Positions 5,424 to 12,147 of a stretch of DNA of 36,124 nucleotides are shown piece by piece. The translations under genes were made by a program, and so were the position numbers. Every line of letters begins with the position of its first letter. Position 1 is the first letter of the stretch. The notes under the pieces are model-generated. The model was not told the origin of the DNA and made no database searches. It saw only the letters and a program-made list of their open reading frames with translations. Source of the DNA: Pseudomonadota bacterium (GTDB lineage Bacteria; Pseudomonadota; Gammaproteobacteria; Xanthomonadales; Xanthomonadaceae); NCBI GenBank assembly GCA_023395465.1, contig JAEWZE010000250.1:1-36124 (forward strand). Direction: 5' to 3'.

Positions 5424-5652
5424 CGCCATGGATGCCGTGCAGGCCGACGTGGACGCGCGCATCGCCGATGCGCTCAAGCGCCACCAGGCCACTGCAACCA
5501 CGCGCCGCCCCGGCCTGCCCGCGTGCGAGCAGCTGGACTGCGGCGAACCGATCGAGGAAGCACGCCAGCGCCTCGGCGCCCGGTTGTGCACCGACTGCCA
5601 GCGCGAGGAAGACATCCGCGCGCACCAATACGCACCTGGGAGGGGAAGGTGA
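5416..5652 (+). CDS. DksA/TraR-family zinc-finger protein
   Basis: This 78-residue protein has an N-terminal helix (MDAVQADVDARIADALKRHQ), then a zinc-finger-like module: ACEQLDCGEPIEEARQRLGA followed by RLCTDCQREEDIRA. Known family: short phage and plasmid TraR/DksA proteins that bind RNA polymerase in its secondary channel and mimic DksA plus ppGpp. The GEPIxEAR and C-x2-CQ parts fit well. The first pair is spaced C-x4-C rather than the usual C-x2-C, which is odd. It overlaps the CII-like gene by eight bases. Likely role: redirecting host transcription. Confidence 0.8.
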   Translation: MPDAMDAVQADVDARIADALKRHQATATTRRPGLPACEQLDCGEPIEEARQRLGARLCTDCQREEDIRAHQYAPGRGR

Positions 5653-5655
5653 CCC

Positions 5656-5865
5656 ATGGGACTTCCGCGAGGCCGCCGCTGGGTGGACTTGCCGCGCAGG
5701 CCGGCGCCCAACGCGTCGGAGAAGTGGAGGGCCTGCGCGCTGCTGGCGCTGCAGGTGGATCCACCGTCGAACGACCCGGACCCGATCGCCACGCGCGACC
5801 AGTTGCATCGCGAGGTGGAAGCGGCCAGGCGAAGGCAGGGCGAGCTGAAGTTCAGCAGCGCCTGA
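5656..5865 (+). CDS. Small early protein, unknown (69 aa)
   Basis: The ATG at 5656 follows GGAAGGTGACCC, a good ribosome site, directly after the DksA/TraR-like gene. The product starts MGLPRGRRWVDLPRRPAPNA and ends in a charged helix (RDQLHREVEAARRRQGELKF). No family recognised. The strongly basic N-terminus could contact nucleic acid. Confidence 0.55.
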   Translation: MGLPRGRRWVDLPRRPAPNASEKWRACALLALQVDPPSNDPDPIATRDQLHREVEAARRRQGELKFSSA

Positions 5866-6032
5866 GCGACCGATCGTTCAAGCGGCTGGTCGAGGACTTC
5901 GAGGCCATGACGCCGGACGACCGCAAGGCCGAGCTGGCCTGGCGCAAGCGCATGATCCCCAAGCTGCAGCGCGAGTACGCGGCCGGCCAGCAGGCCGACA
6001 AGCGCGTGCGTCGCAGGGCGGTGGCGAAATGA
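5862..6032 (+). CDS. Small early protein, unknown; start uncertain
   Basis: The frame ending at 6032 encodes a convincing charged, helical protein: LSDRSFKRLVEDFEAMTPDD then RKAELAWRKRMIPKLQREYA. No ATG or GTG lies close upstream. A CTG at 5862 overlaps the previous stop as CTGA, in line with the overlaps seen in this operon, and gives 56 residues. The ATG at 5907 has GAGG eight bases upstream and gives 41. I chose 5862 because the helix appears to begin before 5907. Function unknown. Confidence 0.45.
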   Translation: MSDRSFKRLVEDFEAMTPDDRKAELAWRKRMIPKLQREYAAGQQADKRVRRRAVAK

Positions 6033-6111
6033 TGGCCTTGCGATCCCCGCGCCCCTTGGTGAGGGGATGCGCGCGCGCGTTTGCGAGGGCCTTCGGGCGG
6101 GCGCGCGGACC

Positions 6112-6203
6112 GTTCAGGTTGTTCAGGTTCGCCGGGCTTGGGTCCTCCCTGGCCACCCCCCTTGCGGGTAATTCGGACCCCGCTTGCAGGGTAGTCAGCG
6201 GGG
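6112..6203 (+). promoter_or_regulatory. Primase leader: 9-base tandem repeat and hairpin
   Basis: The 186 bases before the primase hold no convincing gene. GTTCAGGTT occurs twice in tandem (6112-6120, 6121-6129). CCCCGCT (6178-6184) pairs perfectly with AGCGGGG (6197-6203), ending 15 bases before the primase ATG. The primase lacks a clear ribosome site, so the hairpin may tune translation. Three loosely similar TTGCGGGTAA-like units lie in the same stretch. Confidence 0.4.
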
Positions 6204-6218
6204 CTGCGGGTTACTGAA

Positions 6219-8582
6219 ATGGCAGCCTCGAACTACGACGACGTCGTCCGCCAGCTCACCGCGGCCGGCCTGATCCTCCCGCGGGGTGGTCTGGAGATCG
6301 GATCCGCGCGCACGGTCCGCTGCCTGGTCGAAGGCGGGGGGCGGGAGAAGCGCGGCTGGTACAGCCTGCACGAGCTGCCGTCGACCGCGAACCCGGGCGA
6401 CTTCATCATCGTCGGCAGCTACGGCATCTGGCGCGGCAACGAGCCGAACAGCCAGAAGATCGAGCTGTCGAAGAAGGACCCGCTGACGCCCGACCAGGCC
6501 GCGGCCCTGCGCAAGAAGCTGGCCGAGGATCGCAAGCGCGTCGAGCGCGAGCGCGCCCGCGAGGCCGCACGCGCCGCCGGCGTCGCCGCCAAGGCCTGGG
6601 CCGTGCTCGCGCCCGACGGCGAATCGCCCTACCTGAAGGCCAAGGGCGTCGGCGCCCACGGGCTCAAGTTCACCAGGCACGGCACCGCCGTGCTGCCGCT
6701 GGTCGATACCACCGGCAAGGTCCACGGCCTGCAGTTTCTCCGCACTGCCGCCCAGGCGAAAGAGGGCAAGCGGCCGGCGAAGGAGTTCTGGCCGGTCGGC
6801 GTGGCCAAGAAGGGCCACTTCCACCTGATCGGCCACCAGCCGCACTGGATCGTCCTGGTCGCCGAGGGCTACGCCACCGCGGCCTCGCTCTACGAGGCCA
6901 CCGGCTTCCCGGTCGCCGTGGCGTTCGACGCCGGCAACCTGCTGCCCGTGGCCGAGGCGCTGCGCAAGCGCTACAAGAAGGCGCGCATCCTGGTGTGCGC
7001 CGACGACGACTGCTTCACCGACGGAAACCCCGGCGTCACCGCGGCCAGCGCCGCCGCGCTCGCGGTCAACGGCGCGTGGATCTCGCCGGCGTTCGCCGAC
7101 GAGGACGCGCGCCAGGCCAAGCACGCGGCCAACGGCCACAAGCTCACCGACTTCAACGACCTGCACGCCCTCGAGGGCATCGCCGCCGTCGGCGCGCAGG
7201 TGCGTGCCCGCCTCTCGGAATTGCGCTGGGACCCTCCGCAATTGCGCGCGGTTTCTTCCTCCACAGCCGGGGAGGGGGGCGGCAAGCTGCGGGTGATCCA
7301 GCACCTCGACGAGCTGCTCGAGCGCTACGCGCTGGTGTACGCCGCCGGCGGCGCCGTCTTCGACAAGGCCGAGCACTGCCTGCTGCCGCTCACCGACATG
7401 CGCAACCTCTGCATCCGCGCCGACCTGCACAAGGCATGGATGGAGCACCCCGAGCGCGACGTCGTGCGCCAGGAGGAGGTGGGCTTCGACCCGGCCGAGA
7501 CCGACCCCAAGATCACCTGCAACCTGTGGGGCGGCTGGCCCACCACGCCGCGCAAGGGGAAGTGCGATCGCCTGCTCGAACTGCTGCACTACATGTGCAG
7601 CGGAGAGGCCAACAGTCGCGACCTGTACGACTGGGTGCTGAAGTGGGTCGCGTACCCGATCCAGCACCCGGGCGCCAAGCTCAAGTCGACCATCGTGGTG
7701 CACGGCCCGCAGGGCACCGGCAAGAACCTGTTCTTCGAAACGGTGATGGCCATCTACGGCAAGTACGGCCGCATCCTCGACCAGGACGCGCTGCACGACA
7801 AACACAACGACTGGGCCAGCCGCAAGCTGTTCCTGATCGCCGACGAGGTGGTGGCACAGAAGGACCGGTTCGACCTCAAGAACAAGCTCAAGACGCTGAT
7901 CACCGGCACGTGGATCCGTATCAACCCCAAGCACATCGCCGCCTACGACGAGGCCAACCACGTCAACCTGGTGTTCCTGTCGAACGAATCGATGCCGGCG
8001 GTGCTCGAGGAAGACGACCGCAGACACTGCGTCATCTGGACGCCGCCGAAGAAGCCGAAGGAGTTCTACGCCGAACTGATGCGCGAGATCGAGACCGGCG
8101 GCGTCGAGGCGCTGCACGACCACCTCCTGCACCTGGACCTCGGCGACTTCAACCCCGGCACCCTCCCGCCCGACACCGAAGCCAAGCGCGAGCTGATCGA
8201 CCTGGCGCAGGACAGCCCGGTGGAGTTCATCGATGCCGTTTTCCGGCAGGACGTGAAGGGCACCATCGTCGACGGCCGCGTGCTGTCCGGGCTCACGCAG
8301 GACTGGTTCGACGTCTACCGGCACTGGTGTTCGCTGGTTGGGGTGAAGCCGGCGTCGCTCAAACGCTTCGTCAACGCCCTTGAGAAACGCCGGGGCTTCC
8401 GTGCCGAGCGCAAGCGCTACATGGTCTGGGCCGACTTCGACGGCGCGCCCGAGAAGGCCGGGCCGCACAGCGTGCTCACCTTCGGCGGCGAGCCGCCGGA
8501 AGGCGAGGACGAGCTCGCCTGGCTGGGCCGGCAAGTCGGCCGGCTGCGCTCGCACGTCAACGACATGCGGGGGTCACGATGA
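6219..8582 (+). CDS. Primase-helicase: TOPRIM domain fused to SF3-like P-loop helicase
   Basis: This 787-residue protein joins a primase-type TOPRIM domain to a helicase ATPase. The TOPRIM part has the catalytic Glu in VLVAEGYATAAS (Glu216) and the acidic motif ADDD at 261-264. The second part has Walker A GPQGTGKN at 496-503 and Walker B LFLIADE at 537-543, followed by a conserved LVFLSNE segment. This matches phage proteins of the DUF5906/virus-type primase-helicase group. An N-terminal region of about 120 residues ends in a charged coiled stretch (KRVERERAREAAR). Known role: RNA primer synthesis and unwinding at the phage origin. No separate helicase loader or polymerase is seen, so host polymerase would be used. 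The repeat cluster just downstream is a candidate origin. Confidence 0.9.
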   Translation: MAASNYDDVVRQLTAAGLILPRGGLEIGSARTVRCLVEGGGREKRGWYSLHELPSTANPGDFIIVGSYGIWRGNEPNSQKIELSKKDPLTPDQAAALRKKLAEDRKRVERERAREAARAAGVAAKAWAVLAPDGESPYLKAKGVGAHGLKFTRHGTAVLPLVDTTGKVHGLQFLRTAAQAKEGKRPAKEFWPVGVAKKGHFHLIGHQPHWIVLVAEGYATAASLYEATGFPVAVAFDAGNLLPVAEALRKRYKKARILVCADDDCFTDGNPGVTAASAAALAVNGAWISPAFADEDARQAKHAANGHKLTDFNDLHALEGIAAVGAQVRARLSELRWDPPQLRAVSSSTAGEGGGKLRVIQHLDELLERYALVYAAGGAVFDKAEHCLLPLTDMRNLCIRADLHKAWMEHPERDVVRQEEVGFDPAETDPKITCNLWGGWPTTPRKGKCDRLLELLHYMCSGEANSRDLYDWVLKWVAYPIQHPGAKLKSTIVVHGPQGTGKNLFFETVMAIYGKYGRILDQDALHDKHNDWASRKLFLIADEVVAQKDRFDLKNKLKTLITGTWIRINPKHIAAYDEANHVNLVFLSNESMPAVLEEDDRRHCVIWTPPKKPKEFYAELMREIETGGVEALHDHLLHLDLGDFNPGTLPPDTEAKRELIDLAQDSPVEFIDAVFRQDVKGTIVDGRVLSGLTQDWFDVYRHWCSLVGVKPASLKRFVNALEKRRGFRAERKRYMVWADFDGAPEKAGPHSVLTFGGEPPEGEDELAWLGRQVGRLRSHVNDMRGSR

Positions 8583-8586
8583 GCCG

Positions 8587-8857
8587 GTGCGGGTCTGTGC
8601 GGCCACTGTGCCCGCACAGTGCGGGCAGTTGTGCGGGCAGAAATGGCGCTATTTCGCGCCTGTGCGGCCTGTGCGGGCAGATTGCGCGCCCGCGTACGCG
8701 AAGGGCGCTTCGACAGTGCGGGCAGGCGAGCGCGCACATGCGCGCACACGGGAACATGCCCGCACAGGCCGCACAGGCCGCACAGGCCTGCGCGATCAGG
8801 CACTTGCGCGAATGCGTGCCCGCACTCGTCCCCGCACTGCCTGCCACCACGCCGCAC
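8587..8857. repeat. GTGCGG/CCGCAC repeat cluster, candidate replication origin
   Basis: The 348 bases between primase and terS lack a convincing gene but hold 14 copies of GTGCGG or its complement in about 270 bp. Forward copies start at 8587, 8597, 8619, 8631, 8662, 8671 and 8716. Reverse copies start at 8612, 8760, 8769, 8778, 8820, 8832 and 8852. Three reverse copies are in 9-base register (8760, 8769, 8778). Forward copies crowd the left half and reverse copies the right half, giving a mirror-image layout. Iteron-like arrays beside a primase-helicase suggest an origin; this is inference. Confidence 0.6.
8659..8777. repeat. Perfect 21-bp inverted repeat inside the cluster
   Basis: Positions 8659-8679 are the exact reverse complement of 8757-8777, 21 of 21 bases, around a 77-base loop. 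Each arm holds two GTGCGG units nine bases apart. The loop contains further short GCGC-rich palindromes (around 8730-8745). The arms could form a cruciform or a long RNA hairpin. Confidence 0.85.
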
Positions 8858-8930
8858 AGGCCCGCTCGCGCTCGCCCGCGCGGTCTCCTCGTTTCGACTC
8901 TCGAAAAGAAAATGGAAGGAAGCCGCCACC

Positions 8931-9548
8931 ATGGCTGACGCCGCCGCGCCCGAGACCCTCGGTTTCCGGGACTTCGCCCGCCGCTGCGGCTGGAAGGCCA
9001 GCTACGTCACCGAGCTCAAGGATGCCGGTCGCCTGGTGCTGACCGCCGACGGCCGGCGCGTCCAGGTCGCCGCCAGCCTCCGCCTGATCGAAGACACTCG
9101 CGACCCATCCAAGGCCGGCGTGGCTGCCCGGCACGCCGCCACGCGCGGCGCCGCGAGTCCTTCCCCCTCCGCCGCCCCGGAGGCAGGGCAGGGCGCCGCT
9201 GGCGGCGACGCCGAAGGCGAGGACCGCGCTCCCGTCGCCTACGACGATCCCCTGGCCCTGCGCCGCGCCCGCGCGCAGGCGGAGATTCAGGAGGCCGCGC
9301 TGCGCAAAGCCCTGCGCGACGAGCAGCAGGAGTTGGGCGAGCTGCTGCAGCGCGACGACGTGCTGGCCATGATCGCCGACGCCATCACCACCCTGCGCAC
9401 CGGCCTGGAGAACCTGCCCAACACCCTGTCGGCCTCTCTCGCCGCGGAGCAGGCGGAAGAACGCTGTCGCGTGATCCTGGCCAACGGCATCGAGCACGCG
9501 CTCGAGCAGCTGAGCCGGAAGTGCCGGCAGATCGGCGGCGTCGCATGA
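8931..9548 (+). CDS. Terminase small subunit (Nu1-like)
   Basis: The ATG at 8931 follows GGAAGGAAG, giving 205 residues. Residues about 12-60 (GFRDFARRCGWKASYVTELK, then DAGRLVLTADGRRVQVAASL) look like the winged-helix DNA-recognition domain of Nu1-type small terminases. A disordered Ala/Ser/Pro-rich linker follows (about 75-110), then a long helical, Glu/Gln-rich C-terminal half (about 115-205) suited to oligomerisation and large-subunit binding. The stop overlaps the start of the large subunit (ATGA). Role: recognises phage DNA for packaging. The identification rests on fold pattern and position. Confidence 0.8.
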   Translation: MADAAAPETLGFRDFARRCGWKASYVTELKDAGRLVLTADGRRVQVAASLRLIEDTRDPSKAGVAARHAATRGAASPSPSAAPEAGQGAAGGDAEGEDRAPVAYDDPLALRRARAQAEIQEAALRKALRDEQQELGELLQRDDVLAMIADAITTLRTGLENLPNTLSASLAAEQAEERCRVILANGIEHALEQLSRKCRQIGGVA

Positions 9549-11485
9549 CCTACGCCGCAGCCCGCCCCCTCGTCTATCAGGCAGTCGCGAAGGCCATCGC
9601 TCCGCGCAAGCCCATGCGCGTCAGTGAGTGGGCGGAGGCGAAGCGAGTCCTGTCGACCAAAGGCAGCCAGAACTCGGTGGAGTGGCGCAACGACACCAAC
9701 CCGCTGCAGGTCGAGATCATGGACTGCTTCAGTGCCCGCAGCCCGGTGCGCGACGTGGTGGCGCGCCTGCCCATCCAGTTCGGCAAGTCGGAGATCGAGA
9801 CCAACATCCTCGGCTACACCATGTGCGAGAACCCGATGCCGATCATCGTGGCGCTGCCGGCCGAGGTCTCCATGAACAAGTGGATCGACCAGAAGCTCAA
9901 CCCGCTGATCGAAGAGACGCCGGCCATCCAGGCGGTGCTCACCAGCATGTCCAGCCGCGAGGCATCCAACCGGCGCACGTTCAAGGATTTCCACGGCGGC
10001 CAGCTGTACGTCGAACACGCCGGCAACCCGGTGCGGCTCAAGTCCACGTCCGCCGGCATGGTGCTGGCCGACGAGTTCAGCAGCTTCGCCTCGCTGCTCA
10101 AGTCCGGCGACGACCCCGCCGAGATGCTCGACGGCCGCACCTCCGCCTTCCCGTCGAAGTACAAGCGGCTCAAGGTGGGCACGCCCGAGATCGCCGGCCG
10201 CTGCCGCATCACCGAGCTGTACGACAAGTCCGACCAGCGCCGCTACCACGTGCCGTGCCCGGACTGTGGCCACGAGCAGCCGCTGGAATGGAGCGGCCTG
10301 CAGTGGACGCCCGACGGCATGCACGCCTGGTACGTCTGCCGCGAGTGCGGCGTGGTGATCGAGGAGCACCAGAAGACCGCCATGATCGCGCGCGGCCGGT
10401 GGGTCGCCGAGAACCCTGGCGCGCGGATCCGCGGCTACCACGCCAACGCCCTCTACTACCCGATCGGCCTGGGCCCGCGCTGGGTGGAGCTGGTAGCCAT
10501 GTGGCGCGACGCCCAGGGCGACCCGGCCAAGCTGAAGACCTTCATCAACGATCGCCTGGCCGAGCCGTGGGAAGACCCGTCCATGCGCGCGGTGAAGTTC
10601 AACATCATTGCCGACCGTGCCGAGCCGCTGCCGCTGCGTCCGGTGCCCAACTGGGTGTTGGCCGTCACCGCCGGCATCGACACGCAGGACAACCGCTTGC
10701 CGGTGCAGATCGTCGGCTGGGGCCGTGGCATGACCTGCTGGCCCATCGACTACGTGGAGCTGCCCGGCGACCCCAACGAAGACGAAGTGTGGACCGCGCT
10801 CACCGCGCTGCTCAACGCCCCGATCGAGCGCGCCGACGGCGCCGTGCTGCGCGTCGACGCCGCCCTGCAGGACATGCTGGGCCACCGCACCGAAGCGGTG
10901 AAGGCCTACGTCCGCCAGAAGCGCGTGCGCCGCCTGGTGGCCGGTTTCGGCGCCACCGCCAACAACGCCCCGTCCCTGGGCAAGGCCAAGCTGCACGACA
11001 TCAACTACCGCGGCATGGTCGACAAGCGCGGCGTGCATGCCTACCCGGTGGGAACGGTGGCCATCAAGCACCACCTGTTCGCCATGCTCAGCACAGACGC
11101 CGACAAGCCGGCCGAGGAGCGCAAGGTGCGCTTCAGTGATGAGCTCAGCCGCGACTACTTCGGCGGCCTGGTGTCGGAGACGTACGACCCGCGGAAGAAC
11201 CGCTTCGAGAAGATCCGCGGCACCCCGCGCAACGAGCCGCTGGACACCTGGGTGTACGCCTACGCCGCCGCCCTGCACCCCGAGCTGCGCTTGCACCGCT
11301 GGACCCGGGCGAACTGGGACATGCGCGAGGCGCAGGTGCTGGCCACCATCCAGCAGGCGTCGGCGAACGATGATTCCCGTGAAACACGCGCTGGCGCGGC
11401 GCCGGTATCGGGCCGCCCGATGGATTCCCGTGGAACACAAACCCGCCGAGGAGGAGGCCTCGTCGATGGAGACTGGAGCTTCTGA
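9545..11485 (+). CDS. Terminase large subunit, GpA (lambda) family
   Basis: This 646-residue packaging motor starts at the ATG at 9545, overlapping the small-subunit stop. It has a divergent ATPase P-loop, LPIQFGKSE (75-83), typical of the GpA family, and Walker B MVLADE (172-177) followed by FSSF. A zinc-ribbon pair lies at Cys238/Cys241 (CPDC) and Cys265/Cys268 (CREC). The C-terminal nuclease half includes AGIDTQDNRL near residue 377, where acidic residues bind metal. It translocates DNA into the prohead and cuts it, working with the small subunit and the portal. The C-terminal tail is Arg/Gly-rich and overlaps the next gene by 20 bases. Confidence 0.93.
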   Translation: MTYAAARPLVYQAVAKAIAPRKPMRVSEWAEAKRVLSTKGSQNSVEWRNDTNPLQVEIMDCFSARSPVRDVVARLPIQFGKSEIETNILGYTMCENPMPIIVALPAEVSMNKWIDQKLNPLIEETPAIQAVLTSMSSREASNRRTFKDFHGGQLYVEHAGNPVRLKSTSAGMVLADEFSSFASLLKSGDDPAEMLDGRTSAFPSKYKRLKVGTPEIAGRCRITELYDKSDQRRYHVPCPDCGHEQPLEWSGLQWTPDGMHAWYVCRECGVVIEEHQKTAMIARGRWVAENPGARIRGYHANALYYPIGLGPRWVELVAMWRDAQGDPAKLKTFINDRLAEPWEDPSMRAVKFNIIADRAEPLPLRPVPNWVLAVTAGIDTQDNRLPVQIVGWGRGMTCWPIDYVELPGDPNEDEVWTALTALLNAPIERADGAVLRVDAALQDMLGHRTEAVKAYVRQKRVRRLVAGFGATANNAPSLGKAKLHDINYRGMVDKRGVHAYPVGTVAIKHHLFAMLSTDADKPAEERKVRFSDELSRDYFGGLVSETYDPRKNRFEKIRGTPRNEPLDTWVYAYAAALHPELRLHRWTRANWDMREAQVLATIQQASANDDSRETRAGAAPVSGRPMDSRGTQTRRGGGLVDGDWSF

Positions 11486-11801
11486 CCCGATGAAGCGCGA
11501 CTGCGACCCGTACACCGACCTGCTGCGCGAGATCACCAGCGCGATCGTGCTCAATACCGGCACGCGCGAGCAGATCGCGATGCAGTACGCGGCGGCGGTG
11601 ATGACCTGCCTGCAGGAGCGGAAGGCCGCCAACGGAAGCGTCTACGTCGGCGCTCCGCCCCGGCAGTTCGATGTGATGCAGATCCGCGCCGCACTGGAGC
11701 GAGGTGACAGCGTGTCGAAGGTGTGCCGCGATTTCGCGATCGGGCGCAGCACGTTGTACCGGCTTTTCCCAGGAGGACTGCCGCTTCCGCACGTTGCGTG
11801 A
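11466..11801 (+). CDS. Mor-like transcription regulator within the packaging module
   Basis: An AGGAGGAGG run at 11448-11457 favours the ATG at 11466, giving 111 residues; the ATG at 11490 is the alternative. Residues about 17-50 form a helical dimerisation-like region (TDLLREITSAIVLN, REQIAMQYAAAVMTCL), then NGSVYVGAP. A C-terminal HTH follows (VMQIRAALERGDSVSKVCRD, FAIGRSTLYRLF). This order matches the Mor/C activator family of Mu-like phages, with its GGxxVYxPK strand followed by an HTH. Mor activates middle transcription by binding a dyad. Here the gene lies between terL and head genes, and two matched dyads lie directly downstream at 11808-11911. A role in late head-gene transcription is inferred. 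Confidence 0.65.
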   Translation: METGASDPMKRDCDPYTDLLREITSAIVLNTGTREQIAMQYAAAVMTCLQERKAANGSVYVGAPPRQFDVMQIRAALERGDSVSKVCRDFAIGRSTLYRLFPGGLPLPHVA

Positions 11802-11807
11802 TGCCCA

Positions 11808-11911
11808 CTGTCCCACCTTTCCCGAAAATCTGGGACAGGGCGCGTCGTAACGTGTTGATCTGAAAGACCGTCAAGGCGCGGCCTGTCCCGCGTTTCCATT
11901 AGAAGTGGGAC
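11808..11911. promoter_or_regulatory. Two GTCCC-N17-GGGAC dyads, candidate regulator sites
   Basis: Dyad 1 has perfect arms CTGTCCCA (11808-11815) and TGGGACAG (11831-11838). Dyad 2 has GTCCC (11885-11889) and GGGAC (11907-11911). In both, the GTCCC and GGGAC cores are exactly 17 bases apart, and the dyads are 75 bp apart, about seven helical turns. No T-run follows, so terminators are unlikely. No consensus -35/-10 pair is visible between them, as expected for an activator-dependent promoter. They fill the 133-base gap after the Mor-like gene. Confidence 0.55.
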
Positions 11912-11934
11912 GCGCATTTCTCCACGCTGTACGG

Positions 11935-12147
11935 GTGACGATCAACGCCGCCCGCCTGCAGCTGTACCTCGATGCCGAGACGCGCATCCTCCAGGGGCAG
12001 ACCGTCCGTCTGGGCGATCGCGAGCTGCGGCACGCTGACCTGGGCGAGGTGCGCAAGGCCATCGCGGAGCTCACGGCCGCGGTCTCGCGCGAGAACAGCC
12101 GCTGCGGCGGGCGCTTCAGCCAGGCGGACTTCGGAGGCCGCACGTGA
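11935..12147 (+). CDS. gpW/DUF6148-like head-tail joining protein
   Basis: The product from the GTG at 11935 is about 70 residues: VTINAARLQLYLDAETRILQ, then GQTVRLGDRELRHADLGEVR, then a final helix. The pattern GQxxxxGDRxLxxADLxEIRK is typical of small phage proteins of the gpW/DUF6148 type placed just before the portal gene. They help complete the head and join it to the tail. A GTG at 11905 is an alternative start but lies inside dyad 2. The stop overlaps the portal start (GTGA). Confidence 0.7.
   Translation: MTINAARLQLYLDAETRILQGQTVRLGDRELRHADLGEVRKAIAELTAAVSRENSRCGGRFSQADFGGRT

Noticed and set aside
6029..6217. Possible 62-residue gene before the primase
   Set aside because: The start overlaps the previous stop, but the product is low-complexity Arg/Ala and the stretch holds repeats and a hairpin. 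Not supported.
6195..8555. Very long minus-strand open frame opposite the primase gene
   Set aside because: High GC makes antisense frames open. The plus strand has the TOPRIM and P-loop motifs, and the antisense protein is low-complexity Val/Ala/Arg/His with no motif. The same holds for the long antisense frames opposite terL, the portal, the capsid and the tail genes.
8579..8938. Possible 119-residue gene starting ATGA after the primase
   Set aside because: The ATGA overlap is attractive, but the frame runs through the GTGCGG repeats and gives a Cys/Ala/Arg/Pro-rich sequence dictated by them, with no recognisable domain. I treat the region as non-coding repeats.
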